From contig SCOE01000002.1 of the NCBI GenBank assembly GCA_005503065.1, positions 186,001 to 250,000 of the forward strand: a stretch of DNA of 64,000 nt, given 5' to 3'. The stretch comes from Comamonadaceae bacterium ALPHA2B. GTDB lineage: Bacteria; Pseudomonadota; Gammaproteobacteria; Burkholderiales; Burkholderiaceae_C. The notes under the pieces were generated by a model. It had not been told where the DNA came from and searched no databases. It saw nothing but the letters and a program-made list of their open reading frames with translations. Position numbers and translations under genes: made by a program. This document shows positions 27,365-37,450 of the stretch, one piece after another. Positions within the stretch are counted from its first letter, which is position 1; each line of letters starts with the position of its first letter.

Positions 27365-27556
27365 TCAGTCGTCCTTGGGCGGCTCTCCCGGGGTGGCGGG
27401 CGCATCCTGCTCGGGGGAAGCGGCGTCGCCGTCCGCACCCTCGGTGCTGCCCGGATTGAGCTTGCGTTCGGCCTTGGCGCGCAGTTTTTCTTCCTTCTTC
27501 TTCTTCTTGGCGAGCTCCTTCTGGCGCTTCTCGTATCCGTAGTTGGGTGTGGCCAC
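27365..27556 (-). CDS. Small conserved basic protein, 63 aa
   Basis: The N-terminal half is strongly basic (MATPNYGYEKRQKELAKK, then a run of Lys), probably a charged helix. The C-terminal half is acidic and Pro/Gly-rich (EGADGDAASPEQDAPATPGE). This bipolar layout with a MATPNYGYEKRQKE start recurs in Burkholderiales as a protein of unknown function; nucleic-acid or ribosome association is possible but unproven. It has a strong terminator directly downstream and stands as its own transcription unit. Confidence 0.8.
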   Translation of the reverse strand: MATPNYGYEKRQKELAKKKKKEEKLRAKAERKLNPGSTEGADGDAASPEQDAPATPGEPPKDD

Positions 27557-27618
27557 TTTGGCTCCTGTGTCGATGTGCCCCTGGAAGCGGGGCCGCCCTG
27601 CGGTGCAATGTAAGCGAT

Positions 27619-27643
27619 AAAACCGGGCCCGCCTACGCGGGCC
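27619..27643 (-). terminator. Probable intrinsic terminator after the metC-like gene
   Basis: The stem GGCCCGC / GCGGGCC with loop CTAC lies 13 bases past the stop and is followed on the minus strand by a short TTTT run. The U tract is weak. Confidence 0.65.
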
Positions 27644-27655
27644 GCGGCGCCGCGC

Positions 27656-28849
27656 TCAGAGCCGCGCCAGCGCCTGCGCGAGGTCGGCGCGCAGGTCGTC
27701 CACGTCCTCCAGACCGACGGAAAAGCGCACCAGCGTGCCCTTGTGCGGCCAGCGCGCGACCGAGGCGTCGCGCATCAGGCCGATGTCGTAGGGCACCACG
27801 AGGCTGGTCGGACCACCCCAGGAATAGCCCAGCCTGAAGAGCTGCAGGCTGTCGCAGAAACGGTCGACCGATTCGGTGCCGTAGCGCTCGTGGAAGACGA
27901 TGGAGAACAGTCCGGCCGCCAGGTCGTTCGCGCCGCACAGCGCCTTCCAGTGCGCATGGCCCGGCGAGCCTTCGAGTGCCGGGTGCAGCACCTGCGCCAC
28001 TTCCTCGCGCTCGGCCAGCCAGTGGGCCAGGTCGCGGGCCGCGCGGTCGTGCGCCGCATAGCGCAGCGGCAGGCTGGGCAGCGATCGCAGCACGGCCTCG
28101 ACGTCGTTCGCGCCGACGCCGTAGCCCATGCGCATGTGGGTGAGCTTGAGCTTCAGGTGCAGCGCCGGATCGCGCGTCACCACGCTGCCCATCAGCACGT
28201 CGCCGCCGCCGCTCGGGTACTTGGTCAGCGCGTGCACGGAGATATCGACGCCCTCCCCGCTGCCGGCCAGGTCGAAGGGGTCGAAGGCCAGGCCCGCCCC
28301 CCAGGTGTTGTCGAGCGCCACGAGCACGCCGCGCGCGCGGCAGGCGGCGACCAGCGCGAACAGGTCGGGGAACTCCATCGTCACCGAGCCGGGCGCCTCC
28401 ACCCACACGAGGCGGGTGCGCTCGGAAATCTTCGCCGCCAGGTCGGCCGCGTTCATCGCGTCGTAGAGCCGGTGCGTGATGCCGAAATTGGCCAGCTCGC
28501 CGGTGGCCAGCGCCTTGTTGGGGCCATAGGCGTTGTCGGGAATGAGCACCTCGTCGCCGCGCTTGAGCAGCGCGAAGTCCGTCAGCGCGATCGACGCGAG
28601 CCCGCTGGGCACCAGCAGGCATTCGGTGCCGCCCTCGAGCGTCGCGAGGCGTTCCTCGAGCGTGAAGGTGGTGGGCGTGCCGTGCAGCCCGTAGGTGTAG
28701 CCCACCTTGGAGCGCCAGTCCCGTGCCCGCATCGCCGCCACGTCCTTGAAAAAGACGGTCGACGCCTTGAAGACGCCGGGCTGCGGCGCGTCGAAGGTGT
28801 CGGGCGGGATGTAAGGGTGGTGGATCAGGTCGGTCGAGGGCTTCGTCAT
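27656..28849 (-). CDS. metC: Cystathionine beta-lyase / trans-sulfuration PLP enzyme
   Basis: Cys/Met-metabolism PLP-dependent enzyme of 397 aa, most like cystathionine beta-lyase, which splits cystathionine to homocysteine, pyruvate and ammonia. The PLP lysine is in ISVHALTKYPSGGGDVLMG. Other family motifs are YTYGLHGTPTTFTLEERLA, VPSGLASIAL and EAPGSVTMEFPDL, and the C-terminal YSWGGPTSLVVP matches MetC-type enzymes. It is followed by a terminator and divergent from the hydrolase gene. Confidence 0.9.
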   Translation of the reverse strand: MTKPSTDLIHHPYIPPDTFDAPQPGVFKASTVFFKDVAAMRARDWRSKVGYTYGLHGTPTTFTLEERLATLEGGTECLLVPSGLASIALTDFALLKRGDEVLIPDNAYGPNKALATGELANFGITHRLYDAMNAADLAAKISERTRLVWVEAPGSVTMEFPDLFALVAACRARGVLVALDNTWGAGLAFDPFDLAGSGEGVDISVHALTKYPSGGGDVLMGSVVTRDPALHLKLKLTHMRMGYGVGANDVEAVLRSLPSLPLRYAAHDRAARDLAHWLAEREEVAQVLHPALEGSPGHAHWKALCGANDLAAGLFSIVFHERYGTESVDRFCDSLQLFRLGYSWGGPTSLVVPYDIGLMRDASVARWPHKGTLVRFSVGLEDVDDLRADLAQALARL

Positions 28850-28919
28850 GCGGCGATCCTAGCCCGGATGAACGGCGCGCCTCGCCCGTGGCCTTCATGC
28901 CGCACGGCACAATGGGCGC

Positions 28920-29795
28920 ATGCCTTTGCCCCTGCCCCATGGTTTCGAGAGCCTGCAGGCGATCGACGAAGCCTACAACCCGCGCCTGCGTGTGGCGGAC
29001 GTCGATGCCGCCGCGCAGCGCCAGGCGCAGCGCAGCGCCCAGGCCCAGCGCGAGCTGCCCTACAGCGCCGGCGTGCCGTATGGCCCGACGCTGGCCGAGA
29101 CCGTCGACATCGTGCCCGCCCGGCGGCCCGGCGCGCCGGTCTTCTTCTTCATCCATGGCGGCTACTGGCGCGCCAACGCCGCGCGCGATTTCGCCCAGGT
29201 GGCCTTCGGCCCGCATGCGATGGACTTCACCATCGTACTGGTCGACTACGCGCTGTGCCCGGTGGTGACGCTCGACGAGATCGTGCGCCAGGTGCGTGCC
29301 GCAGCCGCCTGGGTGCTGCGGAACATCGGCGAGCATGGCGGCGACCCGCGCCGCGTGGTGATCGGCGGCCACTCGGCGGGAGGCCACCTGGGCGCGATGC
29401 TGCTGAACACGCCCTGGCAGGCGCAGTACGGGCTGCCGGACGACCCCTTCGCCGGCGCGGTGCTGGTCAGCGGCCTCTACGACATCGCACCGCTGCGCTA
29501 CAGCTACCTGCAGCCGGCCATCCAGCTGGACGACGGCATCGTGCTGCGCAACACGCCGCTCAGTTTCGTGCGGCCCTGCCGCACGCCAGTGGTGCTGACC
29601 TGGGGCGAGCGCGAGCAGCCAGCCTTCGAGCAGCAGTCCACGCGCATGCTCGAGGCATGGCACGCCGCGGGCAACACCGGCGAGCTGATGCCTCAGCCGG
29701 GCGCCGATCACCTGAGCGCGATCCACGGCTTCGAGGACGCGGCGAGCCCGCTGTGCGCGGCGATGCGAAGGATGGCGGAGGCCGCGGCCCCCTAG
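28920..29795 (+). CDS. Alpha/beta hydrolase, kynurenine-formamidase-like
   Basis: Cytoplasmic esterase-type enzyme of 291 aa. It has the oxyanion motif FFIHGGYWRANAARDF, the nucleophile elbow GGHSAGGHLGAM, and late Asp and His in PGADHLSAIHGF. The HGGYW form is that of the kynurenine formamidase group, but related hydrolases act on other amides and esters, and no tryptophan-degradation genes are adjacent. It is divergent from the metC-like gene (70 bases between starts) and ended by a bidirectional terminator. Confidence 0.85.
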   Translation: MPLPLPHGFESLQAIDEAYNPRLRVADVDAAAQRQAQRSAQAQRELPYSAGVPYGPTLAETVDIVPARRPGAPVFFFIHGGYWRANAARDFAQVAFGPHAMDFTIVLVDYALCPVVTLDEIVRQVRAAAAWVLRNIGEHGGDPRRVVIGGHSAGGHLGAMLLNTPWQAQYGLPDDPFAGAVLVSGLYDIAPLRYSYLQPAIQLDDGIVLRNTPLSFVRPCRTPVVLTWGEREQPAFEQQSTRMLEAWHAAGNTGELMPQPGADHLSAIHGFEDAASPLCAAMRRMAEAAAP

Positions 29796-29824
29796 GCTCC
29801 GCGCACCGCCACCAGGACCCATAA

Positions 29825-29852
29825 AAAAAGCCGCTCGAAGGAGCGGCTTTTT
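29825..29852. terminator. Bidirectional Rho-independent terminator
   Basis: The stem AAAAAGCCGCTC / GAGCGGCTTTTT with loop GAAG has an A run on one side and a T run on the other. It therefore serves both the hydrolase (plus) and the phosphoribosyltransferase (minus), which converge here. Confidence 0.95.
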
Positions 29853-29873
29853 CCATCGTCGGCGAAAGTGGTT

Positions 29874-30398
29874 TCAAACCGACCACTTCGACAGCAGCTT
29901 GGCCGGCGTCATGTTGTCGTAGCCCTCGAAGGGCTGGTGGATCCACGGGTTGGTGGGCAGGAATTCCACCGAATAGTCGGGCGTGAAGCTCGACAGGCCC
30001 TTGGTCCACAGCACCGCGCTGCGCAGCTCGGTGATGGGCGCGTATTTGGTCTTGAGCAGTTCGACCACGGCGTTGAGCGTGTGGCCCGAGTCCGCCAGGT
30101 CGTCGACCAGCAGCACCTTGCCCGCGATCTCGCCCTTGGGCGTGGTGATGTAGTGGGCGATGTCGAGGTGGCCCTGCACCGTGCCGGCCTCGGCGCGGTA
30201 GGAGCTGGTCGACATGATGGCCAGCGGCTTGTCGAAGATGCGGGAGAGCACGTCGCCGGGCCGCATGCCGCCGCGCGCCAGGCACAGGATGTTGTCGAAC
30301 TCCCAACCCGACTGGTGCACCTTGATCGCAAGCTTCTCGATCAGGTTGTGGTACTCGTCATAACTGACGTAAAGGTGCTTGCCGTCTTCGGTCAACAT
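29874..30398 (-). CDS. Phosphoribosyltransferase (purine salvage type)
   Basis: Type I phosphoribosyltransferase of 174 aa. The PRPP-binding loop is LLVDDLADSGHTL. The N-terminal half has the hinge ILCLARGGMRPGDVLSRIF, and the C-terminal hood is WTKGLSSFTPDYSVEFLPTN. Closest in kind to xanthine/hypoxanthine-guanine salvage enzymes, it would join a purine base to PRPP in the cytoplasm. Its position downstream of purA, beyond 205 bases of repeats, also suits purine metabolism. The precise base cannot be told. Confidence 0.88.
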   Translation of the reverse strand: MLTEDGKHLYVSYDEYHNLIEKLAIKVHQSGWEFDNILCLARGGMRPGDVLSRIFDKPLAIMSTSSYRAEAGTVQGHLDIAHYITTPKGEIAGKVLLVDDLADSGHTLNAVVELLKTKYAPITELRSAVLWTKGLSSFTPDYSVEFLPTNPWIHQPFEGYDNMTPAKLLSKWSV

Positions 30399-30407
30399 GG
30401 GGCGTTT

Positions 30408-30470
30408 GCTCCTGATTTGATAGCTGGTGGCGCAGGTGGGGTGGGCGTTTCGGGTCGATATGGCTCGAAA
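30408..30470 (+). repeat. 63-bp dispersed element, copy 5
   Basis: The head GCTCCTGATTTGATAGC (30408-30424) is degenerate on its left arm. The tail keeps GGCGC, GGTGGGCGTTTCGGG and CTCGAAA in register with the other copies. It starts 9 bases upstream of the phosphoribosyltransferase ATG, probably in its leader, and is separated from the 116-bp repeat copy B by only three bases. Confidence 0.78.
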
Positions 30471-30473
30471 AAT

Positions 30474-30589
30474 CGGACAGCCGAACGCAGAGGGCGCAAA
30501 GGTTCCGCAAAGGGCGCAGAAGAGAAAATCAAAAAGGTTTTCTCTGCGTTTTCTTCGTCACTTTTGCGCCTTCTGCGTTCGGCTGTCCG
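30474..30589. repeat. 116-bp near-palindromic repeat, copy B
   Basis: Starts CGGACAGCCGAACGCAGAGG and ends with the reverse complement of its first nine bases. It is ungapped and about 84% identical to copy A (7675-7790); the outer 20 bases are the best conserved. It fills the space between purA (stop at 30604) and the next gene on the minus strand. Confidence 0.92.
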
Positions 30590-30603
30590 TCTTCCGGACG
30601 CTT

Positions 30604-31959
<1,356 letters not shown>

Positions 31960-33111
31960 TCAGATGGGCTGCACGTGCCATCGGCCGGCACGCTGCACGA
32001 GTTCGCGGTCGCAGTGGAACTCGTCGATCTCGCTGTCGTGGCCCGGCAGCACGCAGACCACGGTCTCGCCCTGGCCGCGCAGCGCGGCGATGGCGGCGCG
32101 CAGGCTCGCATCGGCGTCGCTCCAGGGCGCGCGGATGGCCGCGCGCAGCGGCCGTGCCGGCAGCACGCCGACCAGCTCGCGCACGTCGAGGCTGAAGCCC
32201 ACCGCCGGCCGGTTGCGGCCGAACACCGCGCCCACCTCGTCGTAGCGGCCGCCGCGGGCCAGCGAGTCGGCCGCGCCCTCGGCGTAGATGCCGAAACGCA
32301 CGCCGCTGTAGTAGGCGTAGCCGCGCAGGTCGGCCAGGTCGAAGCTCACCGGTGCGTCGCCGAGCTGCGCTGCGAGCCAGCGCATGTGGTCGAGCGCGGC
32401 CTGGACCGCGGGCGTGCCCTGCAGGGCGTGTGCGGCTTCGTCGAGCACCTTCACGTCGCCATAGAGGTGCAGCAGGGCCTGCAGGCCCTCGCGGGCCGCT
32501 GCGGGGAAGCTGCGGGTGAGTTCGGCCAGGGTGCTCCCGTCCTTGGCGGCCAGGGCGGCATGCACGTCCTCGATCGTGTCGGGCGGCACCATCACGCCGC
32601 CGAACAGCGAGCGGACGATGCGCACGTCGGCCAGGTCGACCAGCGGACGCTCGATGCCCGCCGCGCGCAGGCAGTCGAGGGCCAGCAGCAGCGCCTCGAG
32701 GTCGGCTTCCCGGCCGGCATGGCCATAGATCTCGGCGCCGAACTGCAGCGGCTCGCGCGTGGCGTGGGGGCGATCGGGCCGGGTGTGGAGCACGGGGCCG
32801 CAGTAGCACAGGCGCGCCACGCCGCTGCGGTTGAGCAGGTGGGCGTCGATGCGCGCGACCTGCGGCGTGGTGTCGGCGCGCAGGCCCATGCTGCGACCGG
32901 ACAACTGGTCGACCAGCTTGAAGGTCTGGAGATCGAAGGCTTCGCCGGTGCCCGACAGCAGCGATTCGAGGTGCTCGAGCAGCGGGGGCATGACGAGCTC
33001 GTAGCCATAGCCACGGGCGGTGTCGAGCAGTTGGCGTCGGAGCTCTTCGATGTGGCGCGCCTCGGAGGGCAGCACATCGGCGATGTGATCCGGGAGGACC
33101 CAGGCGGACAT
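31960..33111 (-). CDS. hisZ: ATP phosphoribosyltransferase regulatory subunit HisZ
   Basis: HisRS-like protein without aminoacylation activity (383 aa). It forms an octameric complex with the short form of HisG and mediates histidine feedback in the first step of histidine synthesis. The class II synthetase fold is visible ([50 protein letters not shown]), but the anticodon-binding domain of HisS is missing. Its presence predicts a short-form hisG elsewhere. True hisS also occurs in this window at 40814-42145. Confidence 0.95.
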   Translation of the reverse strand: MSAWVLPDHIADVLPSEARHIEELRRQLLDTARGYGYELVMPPLLEHLESLLSGTGEAFDLQTFKLVDQLSGRSMGLRADTTPQVARIDAHLLNRSGVARLCYCGPVLHTRPDRPHATREPLQFGAEIYGHAGREADLEALLLALDCLRAAGIERPLVDLADVRIVRSLFGGVMVPPDTIEDVHAALAAKDGSTLAELTRSFPAAAREGLQALLHLYGDVKVLDEAAHALQGTPAVQAALDHMRWLAAQLGDAPVSFDLADLRGYAYYSGVRFGIYAEGAADSLARGGRYDEVGAVFGRNRPAVGFSLDVRELVGVLPARPLRAAIRAPWSDADASLRAAIAALRGQGETVVCVLPGHDSEIDEFHCDRELVQRAGRWHVQPI

Positions 33112-33189
33112 GGGAAACGGGGCCGTGGTTAAAAACGGATTCTAACGGGCGCGGGTGACCGCGGCCCCCTCAGACGGCCCGGGCGCGGA

Positions 33190-33378
33190 TCAGCTGGCGA
33201 GCCAGAGCAGCACCAGCCCGGCGACGATGCTGCACAGCCCGAAGAACCGCAGCTGGCCGTCGCGCAGTTGCATCAGCTGGCTGAAGCCACGCCGCCACCC
33301 GCCGGGCGACACGAAGGGCAGGACGCCCTCGATCACCAGGACGAGCGCCACGGCGCTCCAGAACGCATCGCTGCTCAC
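33190..33378 (-). CDS. DUF2065 small membrane protein
   Basis: 62-aa protein with two hydrophobic stretches (ALVLVIEGVLPFVSPGGW and FFGLCSIVAGLVLLWLA) separated by a short basic loop with RRGFSQLMQLRDGQLR. This is the DUF2065 (YjeT-like) pattern. It is regularly found between hflC and hisZ/purA in proteobacteria, and starts 22 bases after hflC here. Function unknown; an inner-membrane location is clear. Confidence 0.88.
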   Translation of the reverse strand: MSSDAFWSAVALVLVIEGVLPFVSPGGWRRGFSQLMQLRDGQLRFFGLCSIVAGLVLLWLAS

Positions 33379-33400
33379 GGCCGAAGCTCAGCGCTGCAAC

Positions 33401-34306
33401 TCAGCGCCGGGGCGGCGGGCTGCCGGCAGCCCCCGACCCTTGCATGGCGCGGAAGAAGTCCGACTGCGAGGGGTCGAGCACCAGCACGTCGCTCTTCTTG
33501 TTGAAGCTCTGCTTGTAGGCTTCGAGGCTTCGATAGAACTGCGCGAACTGCGCATCCTTGCCGAAGGCATCGGCGTAGGCGGCGGCGGCCTGGGCATCGC
33601 CCTCGCCCTTGATCTTCTGCGCGTCGCGGTAGGCGTTGGCCACCGTCACTTCGCGCTGGCGATCGGCGTCGGCGCGGATCTTCTCGCCCTCGGCCTGGCC
33701 GGTGGAGCGCAGTTCGTTCGCCACGCGCTTGCGCTCGGCTTCCATGCGCCTGTAGACCGATTCGGTGATGGCCTCGACGTAGTCGATGCGCGTCACGCGC
33801 ACGTCGACGATGTCCACGCCCCACGGGTTGCCGCCCTTCACGACGTTCAGCACCTCGCGCTTGACGTCGTTCATCACGTCGTCGCGGCGCGTGGAGATCA
33901 ACTCGCGCACGGTGCGCTTGTTGATGTTCTCCTGGAAGGCGTTGCGCACCACGCGATTGAGTTGCACGGCACCGGCGTTCTCGTCCAGGCCCACGTTGCG
34001 GATGTAGGCCTGCGGGTCGACGATGCGCCAGCGCACGTACCAGTCGATGACCACGCGCTGCTTCTCGGCCGTGAGCATGGGCTCGGTGTCGAGGCTGGAA
34101 AGCGTGAGCAGGCGCTTGTCGATGTACGACACGTTCTGGAACGGAGGCGGCAGCTTGAACTTCAGGCCTGGCTCCGTGATGACCTCCTTGATCTGCCCGA
34201 GGGCGTAGACCACGCCGAACTGGCGCTGGTCGACGACGAAGAGCATGGAGCTGGCCAGGACGAGCAGCACGAGCAGCGAGGCGCCGATGAATCCGATTCT
34301 GTTCAT
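33401..34306 (-). CDS. hflC: FtsH protease modulator HflC
   Basis: SPFH-domain membrane protein of 301 aa that forms large cages with HflK around the FtsH protease and limits its access to substrates. An N-terminal membrane helix (IGFIGASLLVLLVLASSMLF) precedes the band-7 domain (VVDQRQFGVVYALGQIKEV onwards), a helical region and a Gly/Pro-rich end. It starts 17 bases after hflK, so the two are cotranscribed and made together. Confidence 0.96.
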   Translation of the reverse strand: MNRIGFIGASLLVLLVLASSMLFVVDQRQFGVVYALGQIKEVITEPGLKFKLPPPFQNVSYIDKRLLTLSSLDTEPMLTAEKQRVVIDWYVRWRIVDPQAYIRNVGLDENAGAVQLNRVVRNAFQENINKRTVRELISTRRDDVMNDVKREVLNVVKGGNPWGVDIVDVRVTRIDYVEAITESVYRRMEAERKRVANELRSTGQAEGEKIRADADRQREVTVANAYRDAQKIKGEGDAQAAAAYADAFGKDAQFAQFYRSLEAYKQSFNKKSDVLVLDPSQSDFFRAMQGSGAAGSPPPRR

Positions 34307-34323
34307 GGTGATGATCTCCCGGC

Positions 34324-35775
34324 TCAGCGTGCGTCACGGTCGCGCGAACGGCCGCTGTCGCGGGCGCGCGAATCGCTCGGCGCCACGGGAATGGAGGACG
34401 CCTGCGGCGGGGCCGTGCCGGCCACGCTCGGCGGGGCCCCGTCGGCCGGCGCGGCCGCTGCGGCGCCGGAGGACTGCATCAGCTTGTCGAGCGGCAGGTA
34501 CAGGAGGTTGGAGCCTTGCTTCGTCTCCACCAGCACCTTGGTGGTGTTGTTGTAGATCTGTTGCATGGCGTCGGTGTACATGCGGTCGCGCGTCACCTGA
34601 GGCGCCTTCTGGTATTCGGTCAGCACCTGCGCGAAGCGCTGCGCATCACCCTGCGCCTGCGCGACCACGCGGGCCTTGTAGGCCTCGGACTCTTCCTTCA
34701 GCCGCGAGGCGGTACCCACGGCGCGCGGGATCACGTCGTTGGCATACGCCTGCGCCTCGTTCTTCGCCCGCTCGCGTTCCTGGCCGGCCTTGAGCACGTC
34801 GTCGAAGGCCGCCTGCACCTGCTCGGGCGGGCGCACGCCGCCCTGCTGCAGGTTGATGCCGACGACCTCGACACCGACCTTGTAGCGGTCGAGGATGCTC
34901 TGCATGAGCTGGCGCACGCGGGGCGCGATCTGGTCTCGCTCTTCCGCCAGCGCGGCGTCCATCCTCATCTTGCCGACGACCTCGCGCACGGCGGTCTCGG
35001 CCACCTGCACCACCGTCTCGCTCGGGCTCTTGCTCTCGAAGAGCCAGGCACGCGCGTCGTTCAGGCGGTACTGCACGGCGAACTTGATCTCGACGATGTT
35101 CTCGTCCTCGGTGAGCATGGCCGATTCGCGCAGCCCGGTGGAGCGCACGATGCTGTCGCGGCCCACGTCGGTCGAGCGGATCTGCGTCACCACCACCAGC
35201 TCATGGCGCTGGATGGGGTACGGCAGCCGCCAGTTGAAGCCGGCGCCCACGGTTTCCTTGTATCGCCCGAACTGGGTGATCACGGCCTGCTGGCCTTCGT
35301 TGACGATGAAGAAGCCCGTGCCCAGCCAGATCAGCACCGCCACGGCGGCGATGAGACCGATGCCGAAGCCGGCATTCTTCATGTCGGGCTTGTAGTTGTT
35401 GCCACCCCCGCCGTTGCCGTTGGGGCGCGGGCCGCCGCCGCGTCCGCCGCCGAACATGCCGCCCAGCTTGCGGTTGAAGTCGCGCCACAGCTCGTCGAGG
35501 TCGGGTGGGCCCTGGCTGGGGCCCTGGCCGCGCGGACGGTTGCCGTTGCTGCCGGGCGGCGGCGAATCGTTCTCGGGCGGCCGACTCGGCGCCGGGCGCT
35601 CCCCGTCGGAGGAGGACGGTTCGTCGCTGCGGCCCCAGCGGCCGTCGTTCAGGTTGAACATGCCCGGAAACCGGCTGGCGAGAAAACGCAGCACCGCTCC
35701 CCGTCGTTCTGTCTTCCTCGGGGGCTGCGCCGGAAGCAATCCGGGTCGGGGCGCGCTCTCTGGCATGGACGTCAT
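34324..35775 (-). CDS. hflK: FtsH protease modulator HflK
   Basis: Partner of HflC, up to 483 aa. A cytoplasmic Gly/Pro/Asn-rich N-terminal region comes first, then a membrane helix (FGIGLIAAVAVLIWLGTGFF), then the SPFH domain (IVNEGQQAVITQFGRYKETV) and a helical tail. The start is uncertain. The annotated ATG has only weak AAGAAG upstream; family members often begin near MFNLNDGRWGRS, which is an ATG at 35661 and would give 445 aa. The region between could be genuine coding or leader. It lies 38 bases after hflX. Confidence 0.93.
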   Translation of the reverse strand: MTSMPESAPRPGLLPAQPPRKTERRGAVLRFLASRFPGMFNLNDGRWGRSDEPSSSDGERPAPSRPPENDSPPPGSNGNRPRGQGPSQGPPDLDELWRDFNRKLGGMFGGGRGGGPRPNGNGGGGNNYKPDMKNAGFGIGLIAAVAVLIWLGTGFFIVNEGQQAVITQFGRYKETVGAGFNWRLPYPIQRHELVVVTQIRSTDVGRDSIVRSTGLRESAMLTEDENIVEIKFAVQYRLNDARAWLFESKSPSETVVQVAETAVREVVGKMRMDAALAEERDQIAPRVRQLMQSILDRYKVGVEVVGINLQQGGVRPPEQVQAAFDDVLKAGQERERAKNEAQAYANDVIPRAVGTASRLKEESEAYKARVVAQAQGDAQRFAQVLTEYQKAPQVTRDRMYTDAMQQIYNNTTKVLVETKQGSNLLYLPLDKLMQSSGAAAAAPADGAPPSVAGTAPPQASSIPVAPSDSRARDSGRSRDRDAR

Positions 35776-35813
35776 TCGTTTCGCTTCTTATAGAAGACAG
35801 CTATTGTGCCCAA

Positions 35814-36992
35814 TCAGTGCGCGGCGCCCTGCAATTCGGCGGGCTCGGCTGGGGGCATGCCCTCGTCCTGCGCGGCCGCCTGCGCCGCACGCTGCGCCAA
35901 TACTTCGCGCAGGGCCGGCAGGCCCTCGCCCGAATGGGCACTGAGGAAGAGCCGCGGCACACGCTGGCCGTCGATCTCCATCTCGTCGGCCAGCACATGC
36001 GGCCGGTGGTCCGCATCCAGCGCATCGAGCTTGTTGAAGACCAGCAATTGCGGCACCTCGCCGGCACCGATGTCCTGCAGCACCTGCTGCACCTCGGCGA
36101 TCTGCTCCGGGTGGTGCGGGTTGGAGGCATCGACCACATGCAACAGCAGGTCGGCATCGACGGCCTCCTGCAGCGTGGCCTTGAAGGCATCCACCAGGCC
36201 GTGCGGCAACTCGCGGATGAATCCCACCGTGTCGGAGATCGACACGCGGCGCCCGACGTCGCCCAGGTAGAGGTGGCGCGTGGTGGTGTCCAGCGTGGCG
36301 AACAGCTGGTCGGCCGCATAGGCACGGGCCTTGACCAGTGCATTGAACAGCGAGGACTTGCCTGCGTTGGTGTAGCCCACCAGTGAGATGTTGAAGGTGT
36401 CGCGACGCTCGCGCTGGCGGCGCTGGGTGCCGCGCTGCTTCTGCACCTTGGCCAGGCGCTCGCGCGTGCGCTTGATCGACGCGTCGATCATCCGGCGATC
36501 GAGTTCGATCTGCTTCTCGCCCGGGCCGCCGCGCACCCCGGCACCGCCGGTCTGCCGCTCCAGGTGGGACCAGCGCCGCACGAGCCGGGTGCTGAGGTAC
36601 TGCAGACGGGCAAGTTCGACCTGCAGCTTGCCCTCGTGGCTGCGCGCGCGCTGCGCGAAGATCTCGAGGATCAGGAAGGTGCGGTCGTAGACGGCCACGC
36701 CAAGCGCGCGCTCCAGGTTGCGCTGCTGGGCGGGCGAGATGGCCTGGTCGAAGATGACCTCGCTGGCGCGATGCAGCTCGGCCAGTTCGCGGATCTCGTC
36801 GGCCTTGCCGCTGCCGACGAAGAGCGCCGCGTCAGGGGCCTTGCGCTTGCAGATGAGGCGGGCGACGGGCTCGAGGCCGGCAGTCTGCGCGAGCAACCCG
36901 AGTTCCTCGAGTTCGCTGTCGAAATGGGGGTGGCCGAAATCGACGCCGACGAGGATGACGGCGCCGTCCTGGCGGGGAATGGGTTCAGACAA
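35814..36992 (-). CDS. hflX: Ribosome-associated GTPase HflX
   Basis: GTPase of 392 aa that splits stalled or stressed 70S ribosomes. The N-terminal HflX domain includes FVGSGKADEIREL and DQAISPAQQRNLERAL. A coiled region follows with GGAGVRGGPGEKQIELDRR, then the G domain with GYTNAGKSSLFNAL (G1), DTTTRHLYLG, DTVGFIREL (G3) and FNKLDALD (G4). It follows hfq by 56 bases, the conserved hfq-hflX-hflK-hflC order. Confidence 0.97.
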   Translation of the reverse strand: MSEPIPRQDGAVILVGVDFGHPHFDSELEELGLLAQTAGLEPVARLICKRKAPDAALFVGSGKADEIRELAELHRASEVIFDQAISPAQQRNLERALGVAVYDRTFLILEIFAQRARSHEGKLQVELARLQYLSTRLVRRWSHLERQTGGAGVRGGPGEKQIELDRRMIDASIKRTRERLAKVQKQRGTQRRQRERRDTFNISLVGYTNAGKSSLFNALVKARAYAADQLFATLDTTTRHLYLGDVGRRVSISDTVGFIRELPHGLVDAFKATLQEAVDADLLLHVVDASNPHHPEQIAEVQQVLQDIGAGEVPQLLVFNKLDALDADHRPHVLADEMEIDGQRVPRLFLSAHSGEGLPALREVLAQRAAQAAAQDEGMPPAEPAELQGAAH

Positions 36993-37048
36993 TCGGAACG
37001 GACTTCAGAAAAAGGCGGGGCGGCCTAAGCCGCCCTGCCCTGCGCCGT

Positions 37049-37294
37049 TCAGCCGCCTGCGTCGTCGTTCTCGGTGACCGAGAAGTTGACCGCGCGGCCC
37101 GGCACGATGGTGGAGATGGCGTGCTTGTAGACCATTTGCGTCACTGTGTTGCGAAGCAGAACGACGTATTGGTCGAACGATTCGATCTGGCCCTGCAGCT
37201 TGATGCCGTTGACCAGATAGATCGAGACCGGCACGTGCTCGCGACGCAGCGTGTTCAGAAACGGGTCTTGTAGGAGTTGCCCTTTGTTGCTCAC
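37049..37294 (-). CDS. hfq: RNA chaperone Hfq
   Basis: Hexameric Sm-like RNA chaperone (81 aa) that pairs small RNAs with mRNAs. Sm1 is visible in [20 protein letters not shown] and Sm2 in [11 protein letters not shown]; the distal-face and rim residues are conserved. The true start is most likely the GTG at 37294: it gives (M)[13 protein letters not shown], the family N-terminus, with CGGAGA 6 bases upstream. An in-frame ATG at 37312 would add six residues and swallow that ribosome-binding site. Confidence 0.96.
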   Translation of the reverse strand: MSNKGQLLQDPFLNTLRREHVPVSIYLVNGIKLQGQIESFDQYVVLLRNTVTQMVYKHAISTIVPGRAVNFSVTENDDAGG

Positions 37295-37450
37295 GATATT
37301 CTCCGTGTTCAAAAAGAAGTTGTTGGACCGGGCACCTTAACACAGCGTTTCCGCGCTGCAGCAAGGTTTCCGAATGGCCTTCAAAAATTAACGGTTGCGA
37401 CCGACAACAGGCAAACCCGACGCACCCAGATGGGCCTGCGGGGGCCGGTT

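Noticed and set aside
35788-35812. Possible tenth copy of the 63-bp element near the hflX stop (TATAG and CAGCTATTG)
   Set aside because: The head does not form the 17-bp palindrome and the tail does not align.
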